Origin: Phlyctochytrium arcticum
Taxonomy: Eukaryota > Chytridiomycota > Chytridiomycetes > Chytridiales > Chytridiaceae
Assembly: GCA_025602905.1 (NCBI GenBank)
Contig: JAHLKI010000002.1
Location: 1,488,001 to 1,552,000 of the forward strand
Reading direction: 5' to 3'
DNA: 64,000 nucleotides
In this document: positions 32,989-48,041 of the stretch, one piece after another
Numbering within the stretch: position 1 is the stretch's first letter
Layout of the letters: each line of letters opens with the position of its first letter
The notes under the pieces: generated by a model
What the model was told of the DNA's origin: nothing
Seen by the model: only the letters and a program-made list of their open reading frames with translations
Database searches by the model: none
Position numbers and translations under genes: made by a program

Positions 32989-35900
32989 TCATCCCCGCCC
33001 ACCGGCCGTCTTCTTCCCTTTACCCTTCTTCTCATCCCCAATATACTTGACCAATTCGTCAATGGATAGGCTACCCTTGGATCCACCCGTTACTCGCGAG
33101 AGAGTTGCCGCATATGTCTTGATGGGTTCCGCTGCTGGAGTTTGAGGAGTGTGTTTGCGTAGGCTGCGTAACTTGTCGGATTGTTCTTTCGACTTTCTCG
33201 CCTATAGGGAAGAACATGAGTTTTGTGTTTAACGAAAGGGAGGTAAAAGGGGCACACGTACATCAGAGACGGCTCGAGCAGTCAAACTCTTCAACACCCC
33301 TTCAGCCTGCACAACCCGCTCATGACCCTCTCCCAACCGCTGTCGCAGAAACTCCCACGAAAGTTTCTGAGCCCCAATCGCCTTTTTAAATTCTTCAGCG
33401 AGGATGTACCCCTTGACAAGCGCATCAAAACTGGCTCCCGTCAGTTGATGTTCTTTGCCCAGAGTCTGAATGTAATTCTCCGAAGCGCGCTCGTAGAATT
33501 TATTCGATGTGGCAAAATCGTGTCGGCGTTGGAGCATGGCGCCCATATTTGCGTCTGTGGACGCGGATTCAAGGTTGGGTGTTTTAGCACAGAGTTTTTC
33601 CCAAAGGTTCAGCGCATGTCGCATCAGTGTGAGTGCAATCCCCAATGCGCGATCCTGTTGTTGAGACATTTCCGTGGCAGGTTCACCCTCCTCCCTCGAA
33701 TTACTAATCGAGTACTCAAAGTACGCCAAATTCATGTAATTCTGCAACGCCTCTGAATCGTCGACGCCCATCGACCGCTCAGATACCACAACCGCTTTGC
33801 GTTGAACAGCAACCGCCAATTCCAACTGTCTGTTTTGGTAATAGGCAGTCGCAAGAGCGCTATACGCACGAGCGGTATCGGGGTGGACAGGGCCATAAAC
33901 TTGTTCATAGACGGCCGCAGCTTCCTGGAACAATTCAATTCCCAAACCAAGTTGGTCCTGGGCCATACTCATATGAGCATGTTCCATGGCCTCCTCGGCA
34001 AAGGATGCGCGCGGAGACGCGGTTTTGACAATGGGGTAGTGGTGCACAACATCCGCTGCGGTGAAAATAGCCCAGTCGGCATCCCAATCATAGTTTTTGG
34101 CTTCGAGTTGTAATCCCACTTTTTTGCAAATGGAACGGAGGAGAGGGACGCGTCGTGTCGTGATAACATCGGGCGTCAGTGCCCCCAAATCGTATCTGAA
34201 CCGCTTGAGCACCTCTTTGCGAATCCGAGTTCGTAGCGAAAGAGGCGTCATTCCCTTGATTACAGCCGGGATCTTCCCCGAGCCTTCAACGGCCGGCGTC
34301 GCATCCTGCTGCATAAACAGACAATTCAAGACATGAGCAACGACCACTGTCAATTCGGGTACGGAAGACGCATTCAATAATTCTCTCAACACCCGTTTGG
34401 CAGCTCTGGCCACCATCTCCTGTTTACACAATGTCGAGAAGTAGACATGCGGGAAATTGGGGACCCGTTCCGCCTGGTTCTGCGCCGACTCGACAGCCTT
34501 GCCCAAATACCGCATATTAACGCCCCGAGAATGGAAACGGCGGGTGAGTGCTTCATCGTCAATGGGGACAGATTGGTAAACGCATTCAATGACTAGACGT
34601 TGGATCATGCTGGTGCGGAGAAAGGCTGAGGCTTCACGGGCGAGGTTTTTGTGGTGTTGGATTTCGTCTTCGGGACCGGCGGTTTTAACGGCTGTGTGAA
34701 TGTCGACGTTGAATTTTGCGTCTACTATTGGGAGTTTTTGGCCATCCTCCTCCTCAGCTGTTTCTGCTGGCGCGTCACTTTCCTCTTCTGCACCATCTCC
34801 ATTAACCACCACCTCCCCTTCACCGCCTTCTTTCGACTCACCCTCCTTCTCTACTGTGACATCCTTCTTCTCATCCACCGCTTTGCTCTCCTTTGCAGCC
34901 TCCTCCCGCTGCATCTCGACCGCAACCCGCAACTTGTGCTCATAAAACAGATCCACCAATTCAGGTCTCAGCAAGACCATCTGATGCGGATACGCTTCTT
35001 CCGCACCCTCCTCCTCCAAGAACTCGACATCCACCGGCGTAATCCGATACAAATCCAATAGATACCGGCGTCCATCCGTACCCATAATCCCTTTTGTATC
35101 CACAGAAGTGTACAGGGTATGTTCTGTTCCGTTCGCGTCAACGACAGTGTGTGAGGCCATGTGAAGGTGTTGGGCGACTTTGGAGGCGAGCTCGTGGAAT
35201 GTGGAGTCAGAGTAAATCTCTTTGCCCAAATCGACGGATCCGTATTTGACGAGTGAGTCGGCGTCGGACGCCCGTTTACTCAATATTCCAGGGATGACAG
35301 TTTGCCCAACAATGCGTCGTCCCCGGAAATCAATAACGGATGTTCCAAGTGTATGCAACCCCTCGATGCCCAAATTGGAGAGAATCCGGACACCGTCCAC
35401 ATCTTTACTGACAGCAACATGAGCCGCTTCGGCGCCTCCCAGATTTTCAAACGCTTCACGCTGGTCATAACCCTCCGAAAAGAAGATGTTGTTGTGGAAA
35501 TACATTTGGGTGGATTCGGGTTCCATGGGGTTGAGCGGCATAACGGACCCTGATACGACAGCAATCGCTCCCCGCGTGGCAGCTTCCACAAATTCGGTAT
35601 GGGTTCGGTAGACGGCTTGATCCCTCAGCACACGTTCCTGGGGTGTCGTCTGGGGTAAATCCCTCGTACTCTGCAAATCATCATTCCAGTCCCGGGACGA
35701 CAGGATATCCCCCTGTTCGGCCGCATTGAAATAAACGTCCAATGTTCGACCGGGGTCGGCCCGCAAGGCACGAGATTTGACCAGCCAAGGATTGGCGCCG
35801 GTCGATGTTACAATGTATTCTAAGGGATTCCGTTTGGCCGTTTTGGTGAGGAGACGGGCATATCCCGACGCAAAACCTGAACTGACGGCAGCCATCAGTG

Positions 35901-36849
35901 TATGGAAGTTGAATTTATGCAGTGGTTTCTTGGTACTCATCCCCGGCCCAAACTCATGATCTGTCGATTCGTTGACAAAGAATCCATTCACATGAGCCGT
36001 CACATGCAAGACTTCGTGTTCCAGAGTCTGAACACGCAGGTACACCAAGTCCCCGCGGGTGACTTGTTTGAGCGGTGGAGGGTTCCAGGCGGATAGACTC
36101 AGACTGGCCAGACACTTTACAGTTTCGGGGGCCCCAAACCCGGGCGGCACGAAATCGCCCAATAACTCTTGTCCTCGTCGTTCAAAGTCGTAATTGTCGA
36201 ATGCTTTGAGCGCATCCGCGACTTTAACGCCTCGGTTATCGGATCCAGTCTTTCGTGCAGCGTCCTTTCCATTGGCCTTTTTCTTGCTTCCACCTTGAAC
36301 AGTACTTGTTCCATTCTCTGTAGGAGCAGCATACCCAGGCTTATCCGCCAGATCCACACATCCCAGATACGTAGCCCCATAATCGATACCCCCAACTCCT
36401 CCGCCAAAACTCCCAAAGTTGGTCACAGTTTCTCTAAACCGCGTCAGGTGCACTCGCACCTCCCGCTCATTATACTCGCCAGGAACCAACTCCAGAACTT
36501 CCTCTGGCCCAAATCCTTCAATCTGGCCCAACTCGCTCAGATCATGGAGCCGGGTCTGGTTATAGGATAGATGGAAACAAGTGTATCCCTCTGCGCCGGG
36601 AGTTTCGAAAATGACTTGACGGAGGTCTTGGATGGTTGTTGCCGAGTTGACGGTGAAAGTGAGTGAATCGTAGGGTTCGGGCATCCGAATGGTGAGTTCA
36701 AAGGTTGGAGGTTGGTCGAGGGGGAGTGGTTCGACTTCCGCCGCTGCTGTTGTTGTTGTTGACTGTTCGGCATCGACAGTGACATCCATGTCCATATTGA
36801 CGGCCGGCTGCTCCTCCGACACTGGCCGAGTCGCAGACGAAGTAGTCAT
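32989..36849 (-). CDS. CLU1: Clustered mitochondria protein CLU1
   Basis: Two exons, 36849-33262 and 33201-32989, with a 60-nt intron, 1,266 aa. CLU1/CluA binds mRNAs and ribosomes and is needed for normal mitochondrial distribution; the yeast protein also co-purifies with eIF3. Features in order: a ubiquitin-like N-terminal domain (about 50-130, FELTIRMPEPYDSLTFTVN), a GSKKKANG/CLU-N region, the CLU domain (about 340-600, including GSVMPLNPMEPESTQMYFHNNIFFS), an acidic low-complexity spacer (about 645-720), a TIF31-like block (about 740-930), and tetratricopeptide repeats (about 985-1170, HPDTARAYSALATAYYQNRQLELA). The second exon encodes a Lys/Gly-rich tail ending GDEKKGKGKKTAGGRG. The length matches the family. 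Confidence 0.95.
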
Positions 36850-37412
36850 TCTCCCGTTCGTTACCTCTCCTCTCGGGCGTTTTCAAGATCTCGAGATAAA
36901 TAAATACACTCTTTCAAGATCACTCCGCCTGCAACCAACCTTTCTGGTCAAAACCTTTGCACTATCTCTACTACAATAACCAAAGCAACTGTAACCCACC
37001 TCGGTGATTTCTAAACTGGCAGTTTTTTAAGGAGTGTAATTGGGGTTGCTGCAAGCTTTTTTGAACAAAAAGTTGACAGCCAAAAAGTTGTTATGTTGTC
37101 GGAGAGTTTCGGGGGCTGGTTGGCCAGTCACAAAATCGGAACTTGAAAGTTTCCATGACAAAACAGCCGCGTTTTGAAGGCAATTACTCGACATTGATAT
37201 ATACATGGCATCTGCAGAACCCATATAAGATCTATGTAGGGATCCCTGGGGAGAGAAGCAGGCGGCAGTCGCAAGTAGGTCGTACACTTTTTTTTTTCTA
37301 TACAAAAAAGCTCAATGAACCTCTATATAAGCAGTTTGCTACCGTAGATGTGAATGAAGGTTATATACGGAGAAAGAATGATATATGTAAAGAAAATGCA
37401 AGGAATGAAGAA
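36850..37412. promoter_or_regulatory. CLU1 promoter region
   Basis: About 560 bp between the CLU1 start and the stop of the Zn2Cys6 gene, both on the minus strand. No gene is seen and no clear TATA motif stands out on the minus strand. Confidence 0.35.
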
Positions 37413-38905
37413 TCACAGCGGGCTCGTCATGTGTTGTTGGGTATAGGGGTGACCAGCAGTGTTGTTGTTGGAACGGTGGTGGTCGTCGGGGAGGTATCCC
37501 ATGAATGCTTCCCGAAGGGGTGGAAGGCTAATGTATTGTTGTTGTTGGGGGTGCGAGAATGGGCTCAGTGTATAGGAAATTGGGTACGGATACGGGGGAG
37601 GGGAATGGCTGTAGCCCGAATCACGGCGGGGATGGTTTGAGTTTTGTTGTTGTTGCGGGGGAGGTACCTGCTGGGCGTGATGACAATCGTGGGAGGGGGG
37701 GAGTTGAAAGGATGAAATGTAGGCGGGGTAGCTGTATTGCTGATGGTAGGTGATGCTGTGATGGGTGTAGCTAGGGTATACTAATCTTTGCTCCGACTTT
37801 GATGTATTCTGATGATGATGTTGCTGAGTGTATGGACTGGGTTCTGGGCCGGCCCGACAGGGTTTCTCGTTGGTCACATCAAAGTCTCGGGAATGCGCGT
37901 TCACGGAATGGTACGGCGGAGGGCGAGGGGTGGTGGATGCTGGGTGGAGAGACGAGGAGGGGTCATCGGGCTCGTGATGTTGAAGGACGGCGGTGCAGAG
38001 GTCCGAGAGGATGGCAAGTTTGTCCCAAGACTTTTGTTTGGGGTCTGCATCGGCATGGTCATCGTCGTCGCCGCTACTGTTATCCTCTGCCTCCTCGGCA
38101 TCATCATGATCATCATCACTCATGTCCTGGGTACCGACATTCATGTCGACGTCAATGTCTTCGCGCTTGAGCACGAGCAAGGTGGTTGAGCGGATCCGGT
38201 GGTGGTGACGACCCATGGCCTTTTCCGTTATAGCACGAGATGAACGAGTGTTATGGGTGTTGCTGGTGCCTTCCATGCGTTCAGGCGAGGGAGTTGGGGT
38301 GGGGGAGGGAGTTTCCCCATCCTGGGTCTCACTCTTGCGCTTATAGGGACCCCGCGAAACGCCTACTAATAGCCCAACATAGAACATATCAGGTCATGTT
38401 TTTTTTACTTTAATAAATTGTGGAGTGAGCGTACCCTTTTTGCGTTCCTTGCGGACCGAGTCGTGGCAAGAGTCTTGGAGGCCATAGCGAACGCAGCGCG
38501 GACATGGGCGGGCCATCTCGCATTTTTTGCACGCCTTTTGGCAGTTTACTGATTGAACAGAGTGCATTAGCTTCATGTTGCTACTGCCAAGAGAATGTAA
38601 AAGGGCTCCTTACCACAGGCATTCTTGACCTGTTTGCGCTTTTTGGCTGGGGAATCTTGGTCCGCCGGCGTCGTAGTCGTCGCGGCAGCATTCTCTCCTG
38701 TTGTTGTGCTGTTGCTGTTCCGGCGCTTTTTTCCATCTGCCTCACTATTGCTGTTGCTTTGGTTGCTCCCCGATGTGTTGCTGCCGCTGCTGCTGCTGCT
38801 AATGATGGTATTGGCGGCGGCGGCGGTGGTGCTGGTAGGTCCAGTGGGTCCCTGAGTAGCTCCGACCTGGTCGTTGGCTGCTGCTGCTGGCTCGGCGGAG
38901 TTCAT
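37413..38905 (-). CDS. Zn2Cys6 transcription factor
   Basis: Three exons, 38905-38614, 38548-38435 and 38365-37413, giving 452 aa. The DNA-binding domain is split across both introns. Its cysteines follow C-x2-C-x6-C-x5-C-x2-C-x8-C (NACVNCQKACKKC to RPCPRC to SC), and the basic tail RKERKK plus RGPYKRK is typical of a fungal subfamily of binuclear zinc cluster factors. The N terminus is Ser/Asn/Ala/Thr-rich. The C terminus holds a Glu/Asp-rich stretch and long Tyr/Pro/Gln/His-rich low complexity. A nuclear role is expected; the target pathway is unknown. It is transcribed away from the bHLH gene, sharing a 1.1-kb intergenic region full of CTCCG pentamers, so autoregulation is possible (inference). 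Confidence 0.9.
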
Positions 38906-39990
38906 GCTTTGGTTGTTGCGATGTAAGTTGCAAGAAGAAGGTAAAGGCAATAACGGCGAGAAGATGGAAAGGAAAAGAAAAAGAAAGTCAAAAGAAATAA
39001 AAGCCCCGCAGCCGTAGCAGGAAAATCTATAAAAGAGGGATCCCCCTCAAGTTTCCCCTTTCTGTGCGAGACTGGCCTGAATCCATCGGAGTTTTTGGCT
39101 TTCCTAGCGGCGTGTTTTCGGACCATACTCGGACTATTGGCCATTGTCGGAGTATTTACTTTCGGGGTATTGTAGACTATGACTAGGACTATGCCTATAG
39201 GAATATCCGCTAAGTAGTGTTTTGCATTGGCTTCCTTAGGCCTAGCATGCATCAGGCGGAGATGAATGTTTTTTTACTTCAAGCTCCGATGTCAAACGAG
39301 GCATACTCCGCATACTCCGCCTATACTCCGCTCAGATGAGCAGAATGAAGGATAGTACCCCACATTGGCACATCCAGAATAATGCCGCAGGAATGTCCCC
39401 CTAGACTCCCAGAGTGAGTAAAGTATCATAAAAAGTGAAAGCTCCGATTGTGCCACTTATAAAAAGAGTGTTTGTGCGAATCTACACCGCATCTATACAC
39501 ACCGCGCATCCAGAAGTAACAAAGTAACAAAAAGGTAAATGGCTGGCGAGACGATAGCCAACACCGGGACAAAATGTGTAAACATTCTCCGCCGGCAAAC
39601 ACTCAAAAGACTGGAAGCGCTGCCGATAACACCGCCCACACATGGTGCCCAAAGAATACCAGACTATCGCGGCATGCATTGCCCAAAGTCTCTTTGCTCC
39701 GATGCAAAGTATTATTTACACGGATAACGATCTCGCCGTCCACACAGTACAACAACGATCAAAAAATTACACCGTTACCCGAGGACATTTATTCTTTCTT
39801 TTTGTAAATTCTTCTTCTTCGTGGGCCTCGTCTTCTTCCTTACCTCTCCGCCTCGTTACTCGAGTACTTGTCCTTGTCCCGTTGTCCTTTGTACTCGAGT
39901 ACTCGTACTGTAGGAAATAACTGGAGGAAACACGCTCCGACGCGCTTACTTTGGCGACGGACGAGGAATATCACAAGCGGTCGATGAAGG
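38906..39990. promoter_or_regulatory. Divergent promoter with twelve CTCCG pentamers
   Basis: The region between the Zn2Cys6 gene (minus) and the bHLH gene (plus). CTCCG or its complement CGGAG occurs at 39087, 39148, 39257, 39294, 39306, 39315, 39326, 39442, 39587, 39697, 39846 and 39935. Three are spaced 9-11 bp apart at 39306-39330. CCG/CGG triplets are the half-sites of Zn2Cys6 proteins. The palindrome TACTCGAGTA also occurs twice (near 39858 and 39892). No coding sequence is supported here. Confidence 0.55.
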
Positions 39991-41427
39991 ATGGCCGACC
40001 CTTTCCATCATCATCCTCCGCACCACCAGATCCCTCAGATCCCCCAAATTCCTCAGGTTTCTCAGATTCCTCAGGTTCCTCAGATCCCTCACCATCAGCA
40101 ACAACAGCAACCACATCCCCATCCCCATCAATCTCATCATCACCCCGGTCATCACCAGCAGCAGCAGCAGCACCAGCAACAACAACAGCAACAGCAGCAC
40201 CAACATCCATACCATGTACCTATTCCACCGCCGACCATGGACATATCACCCTCACCAAGTAATCCCATGTATGGGTACCAAGTCCCTCCATGTATGTAGT
40301 GCATAACTCTTACCCATTTCTCCTGTACGAGAAACCAATCTTTCTGACGAAACAACGCAGATTACCCCATGTCCCACCACCACCCATCACAACGCCCATC
40401 CCCCCATCCCGAATATACTCTCCCCTCCTACCGCTCCGTCAACATGGCCGAAAAGCGGGCCTACCATAACGCAACCGAACGCGCCAGGCGCGAAACCCTC
40501 AACTCCCGCTTTCAACAACTGGCCTCGTCCCTCCCCTCCCTTGTCAATGTCCGGAAACCCTCCAAATCTGTCATTGTTAATCACTCGTTGAGCTATGTCC
40601 AGGACGTTCGCCGCAAACTCGACATCAAGGATCGCGCCCTCGAGACGGTCCGCCAGCGGAATGCGAGGCTGCTCGAGGAAGTCAACAAGCTGAGAGGCAT
40701 GTTGGGGATGCCGGCCTCTGCTGAATCGCTGTCGGATGAGGATCTGGATGATACGAGAGCGGGGGCCTCACGGCGGGCCTTTTATCCTGGTGCTGCAACA
40801 GCTGCAGAGGCCGCCGAGGAAGACATGACAAAGTCTTGGTCAGACTCGAGTCAACGCTGCGACGATGAAATCTGCGATCCACCCACTCGCCAACAACAAC
40901 ATTCCCATGATGCCACGGGGTACACTCCCTTCACTCCTCCCGATGCAACCCTCCTCTCCGATCCATCCGCCATGCCGCATCCCATGACTGGTAACATCTC
41001 CTCACACTACCTTTCACTTTCCAAGTATTGATCCCCTCCCTCCCCAGATAAAGTATACCAACGACCTTACATCCCTCACCGGATACCGTTAGACACCCCC
41101 CGAATCCCATTTCCTCCGATGACCAACGTTACAATCCAAGATACCCCTCCCCCACTACCCAACAAGACTCCATCAATCGACCCATCCCACCACCGGCTTT
41201 TACCCCTCGAAGCCAGCACCAGCTCTCCATCCCAACCCCGAACTCACCCATTGGGAAATGACAAATTAAGGTGGACACCGTCAGATCAGATACCCCCACA
41301 ACCACAACCACCTCCCACCCTTAAACCAAGTTCTTTACCACCTATCCCATCCAAACCAGAGTATCCATCATTTGATGAGCCATTCATGTCCCAAACCCCA
41401 TCCGTCATGCCGTCCTTAGACGAATAA
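39991..41427 (+). CDS. bHLH transcription factor (class B, H-E-R)
   Basis: Three exons, 39991-40291, 40361-40990 and 41048-41427, 436 aa, all phases consistent. Residues 13-45 are IPQ repeats, followed by His/Gln runs to about residue 85. The bHLH domain (about 130-195) starts AYHNATERARRETLNSRF. His, Glu and Arg at the class B positions predict binding to CACGTG. The loop is VNVRKPSKSVIV and helix 2 is NHSLSYVQDVRRKLDI, which runs into a leucine-containing coiled coil (LETVRQRNARLLEEVNKLRGML). The tail is Pro/Ser-rich. It is divergently transcribed from the Zn2Cys6 gene. Targets are unknown. Confidence 0.9.
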
Positions 41428-41633
41428 ACTCTCTTTCTGCCATTAGTCTTTTGTACATCACCTTGTATTTTTACATACCTCCAGTATCCTCCACCATTTT
41501 TCGTTGTTTTCGTATATATGTCCTCTGCAACTCAAAAGTGTGTCTGCACAAATCCAAATCCAAATTCGCCCGCCCAAACCAAAATTCCAAATTTCAAACA
41601 GCTTTCGCGGTTTTCGCCAGTCAATCCTCAAAA

Positions 41634-42595
41634 ATGGCATCTAATCCCACCATGTTCCTCGATCCCGCTATTCGGGACTGGGTCCTCATCCCCATCATGC
41701 TCGTCATGGTCCTGGTTGGTATCCTCCGGCACCACGCAACCCAACTCCTCAACTCTACCCCAAAATCCAACATAAAAGCCATTCGCGAAAGGTCTCTTCA
41801 ACTCTCAAGATCACACTCAAAACAATCACTCACATTTCCCCTATAGTGCCGCACTCTCCCGGGCAAGAATGCTCCGGAGTCCCGCCGGGTCCATCCTCCC
41901 TTTCTCGGCCTTTGCCTGTCGTCGTCAATACCTTTCGTCCGCATTCGAACAGGGGACGTACCTCAAAGCCGGCCCGTCCAATACCACAACACCGACCAAC
42001 CCCATGACCGACCCGGCTGGAATGGAGATGATGATGGATATGATGAAGAAAAATATGGCCATGATTGTGCCCCAGACCCTCATCATGAGTTGGATCACTT
42101 ATTTCTTTTCCGGATTTGTGTTGAGTGTGTTATTCTCCCCATTTCTTACCATTTGATGCACAACATTCTAATGTTTTGAAAATAGTCAAACTACCCTTCC
42201 CGTTGACGCTACGATTCAAAGCCATGCTCCAACGAGGAATCGAGACGGCCGATATGGACGTAACATGGGTCTCCAGTCTCTCCTGGTACTTTCTCAACCT
42301 TTTCGGTCTCCGGTCCATTTTCACGCTCATCCTCGGCGAAGATAACGGTAAAACTCCCCCATACTCTCCCTTAACCTTTGTTTGTATATACTCATCTGTT
42401 ATCCTTTTAGCGGCGGGTGGACTTCAGGAAATGAACCAGATGCAGATGATGGGGATGGGAGGAGCGTCGAACCCGATGCAGCAGCCGAATGAGGTGGCAA
42501 ACATGTTTAAGAGCGAAAAAGAGTTTTTGGATCTGGCCCAGCATGAGTGGGCACTGGAGTCGGTTGAGGAGAGATTATTGAAATCTTTACAATGA
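41634..42595 (+). CDS. EMC3: ER membrane complex subunit 3
   Basis: Four exons, 41634-41791, 41847-42124, 42186-42347 and 42411-42595, 260 aa, the usual family length. EMC3 is the Oxa1/YidC-like core subunit of the ER membrane protein complex, which inserts tail-anchored and multipass proteins. Visible features: the N-terminal membrane helix after [14 protein letters not shown], the [20 protein letters not shown] amphipathic region, the second membrane helix ([15 protein letters not shown]), the conserved [11 protein letters not shown], and the third helix ending [23 protein letters not shown]. The acidic C terminus ends with [11 protein letters not shown]. Introns are 55-63 nt. Confidence 0.95.
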
Positions 42596-42867
42596 TGTGG
42601 GCTGCTGATATTCCATCAAGACGTAATACCACAAGATAAACAAAACACATTCCCCATCTCCTGTGTATTCAAGGTTCTCAAGGTGCTAAAGTGCTGAGGA
42701 AGAACAACCCCATGTCAAATTAATTCGTTAATTCGATAAGTACAAATGAAATTGGAAAACCCCAATCCCTCACAGCAAGATTGCCTACAAAAAAAACACT
42801 TGTAATCGCTAAATACATACAAACTCTCCAAAACCCAACAACACTCTACCCTTCTACGCACGCACAA

Positions 42868-45419
<2,552 letters not shown>

Positions 45420-45769
45420 TGCCGCAAGCCAAGCCGGGAGAGCTCAAAAGATGGCGTAGGGCGCTCTTCTCCGTTCACTCAAATCGAGCACGCACACATT
45501 GAGAGATGAGTTGACAAATGTTTAACAGGAACGCTGGGTAAAAACATCTAGACCATTACGTGATGGAATATCCAAAAATAATTCATCGGAAAGAAGGGCA
45601 TACCCTCAGTGACTCACATAATCTCTCTCAAAGAAGTCTGTCGGTAACAGTATGGGGGCACTGGACGGGCGGGGTGGCTTATGGAATAGTTGTGAGATTG
45701 TTGCTTGAACCGATTTCTGTTGAATCCAGCAGTCATTCCGATTTTCAAGGTTCGTCGTTCGCCGTCAGG

Positions 45770-47874
45770 ATGTCCGATGCACACGCGACTTCAGATGGTT
45801 TACCGAGCGGCATCAGTCATGGCGACACGGCAGCAGAGGAGCAGCATCAGCTCTTTATTCGAGCCATGCTCATGCTGACTCTGATTGTCGTGGCCATGAA
45901 CATCAATGTCTTTCTTCAAAAGCACAAGTTTCATTATTTGGGCGAGACTGCAGTGTATATTTTACTTGGTGAGACTTGTTTGCGCAATGCATGCTGCATA
46001 ACGTTACTGAACCATTTTTATTAGGTCTGGTTGTTGCGATGGGATGGACGGCAATTTCCTATGATGAACAGAACAAGGCCATTCAGCTCTCCAGTAAATT
46101 CTTTTACATGGTATTGCTGCCGCCCATTATTTTTGAGGTAACTCGCCCACTCTTGTGCAGATGACAATCACAACCCAAATTAACTTTGTCCATGGTGTTA
46201 GGGAGGATTCGCCTTACAAAGGGTATCTTTTTTCCAAAATATATTGACCATTACCGTTCTGGCATTTTTTGGGGCCTTGTACAGCACATTCGTGACCTCG
46301 GTTCTCATGTACTTTTTCTCCAAGCTGATATCCCCTTGGTCATTTATCGAGTCTCTTGTGTTCGGATCTCTTATTTCGTCAACCGACCCGGTAACGGTCC
46401 TTTCCCTTTTGCCCTCCAATGTGGATCGTCGTCTGTACATGATCATTTTCGGCGAATCCGCACTCAACGATGCCGTATCTATTATTTTGTACAAATTTTT
46501 CACCAGCTTGGCCGATCCCAAGATGCGTCTGGGCCCAGGAACGTTTGTTGTGGCCGTGCTGGCTAGTGGTGGAGTATTCTTGGGGAGTTCTCTGATTGGT
46601 GTTGCGTTTGGCATGGCGCTGGCCAAAATTACAAAGCATGTGAAGGTGGACGCACACGAGGCCGGCACCTACGAGATGACCATGGTCTTGATTTTTGCCT
46701 ACTCAAGTTACTTGTTGGCGGATTTGCTCAGCTTGACCGGAATTATCAGCGTCTTTTTCACCGGAATCACCATGGCTCACTACGCCTATAATAACTTATC
46801 CCCTGCCACTGCAACATCTCTCAAGGTATAACTTCTTTATTGTTATCTCGATCACTTGACTGACCAGTTTTGCAGTCCACTCTGCGGATGATTGGATTTA
46901 TGTGTGAATGTTTTATTTTCCTCTACTTGGGTCTTGGCTTGCTTTCCTTCGGTGGAAAAACAACCTACAGCCCAATGTTTGTCTTTTTTGCCTGCGTAAG
47001 TGGATGATTGGAATTAGACACTTGATCCTTTGCAGAGTACTAATTGGAAAATACCTCAGATCTCCATCCTGGTGGCACGGACGCATGTGTTCCTCATTCT
47101 CGGTTTTGCAAACATTGCCGGCAAAGCGGATGCAGTACCATTCCACCACCAAGTGCTCATCTGGTTTTCTGGGTTGCGCGGGGCGGTTGCATTTGCGCTT
47201 GGCGTAACGTTCCTTGAACATCCGGTTTTCGACGAAACAGTGAAAGGGCAGATTTTTGGTACGACCGTCATGGTTGTCGTGCTAACCGTGCTTGTTCTGG
47301 GAGGATTGACGCCATACATGCTCCATTGGCTCAAGGTGATACCTCCCGATGAGCAATCGTCACACTCAGGACATCCCATGATTGCCAAGACGGGCGATGG
47401 TGAGACTCCGAGTGAGATGGTGACGCCTTCGCAGGCGTACGGAATAGTTGAAAGCCACCCTACGCCAGAGTTGGATGAAGAGGCGCAAGCGTTGCAGGAA
47501 GGACAAAAGAAGAATACTTTATTCTCTTGGTTATACCAATTGGATGCCAAGTAGGTGTACTGATGCTAGAGTTGAGATGCGAAAGAAACTGACATTCCGC
47601 TTTCAGATACATCCGTCCACACTTTACCACCCTGACTGAGGGTAACGTGCAAACGCTAGCACAGATCGAAACGCAACGGAGTGCGTCCAAACGAGCATCC
47701 AGACAAGCGTCGTCTGCGACCATGCGGAGACCCAAGGAGGTGGGAGAGGACGATCGGATTGAATTATTGAAAAGCAACCGCAGTGAGGACGTTGTCATGG
47801 AAGCCGTCAATCTTTCCGACACTCCAGTTCAAGGCGGCGCTCCTGAAACGACCAGGGGTGAAAGGTCCGACTAA
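45770..47874 (+). CDS. NHX1: Endosomal Na+(K+)/H+ exchanger, NHX/NHE (CPA1) family
   Basis: Six exons: 45770-45968, 46025-46137, 46202-46825, 46876-46995, 47060-47550 and 47607-47874, 604 aa. It has the family's multi-spanning membrane domain with MVLLPPIIFE, SSTDPVTVLSLL, the ion-binding GESALNDAVSIILYKFF and GLRGAVAFAL. The cytosolic tail contains the conserved LDAKYIRPHF and is Ser/Arg-rich. Such proteins exchange luminal H+ for Na+ or K+ in endosomes and prevacuoles and pair functionally with the V-ATPase. VMA21, a V-ATPase assembly factor, is also in this window. The acceptor at 47059/47060 was chosen because it keeps a continuous membrane helix (FACISILVARTHVF). An alternative acceptor at 47035 would insert eight polar residues. 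Confidence 0.92.
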
Positions 47875-48041
47875 ACAATTTTCCAGAATAGCCCTTCTTA
47901 TGTTGCCGGGCTTTGTGTAAACAGTAAATTTCTCGTAAGATGAACATATCGCAGCTTTGCAAAAATTTCTGATTCGAAAGCGTTCCGAATTGAAGGTTCT
48001 GTGGCGAATTTGCGCATGTATTTGATGGGGGGGTATACAAT

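Noticed and set aside
47036..47059. Alternative acceptor in the NHX gene adding eight residues
   Set aside because: It would place polar residues (STNWKIPQ) inside a membrane helix; the later acceptor gives a continuous helix.
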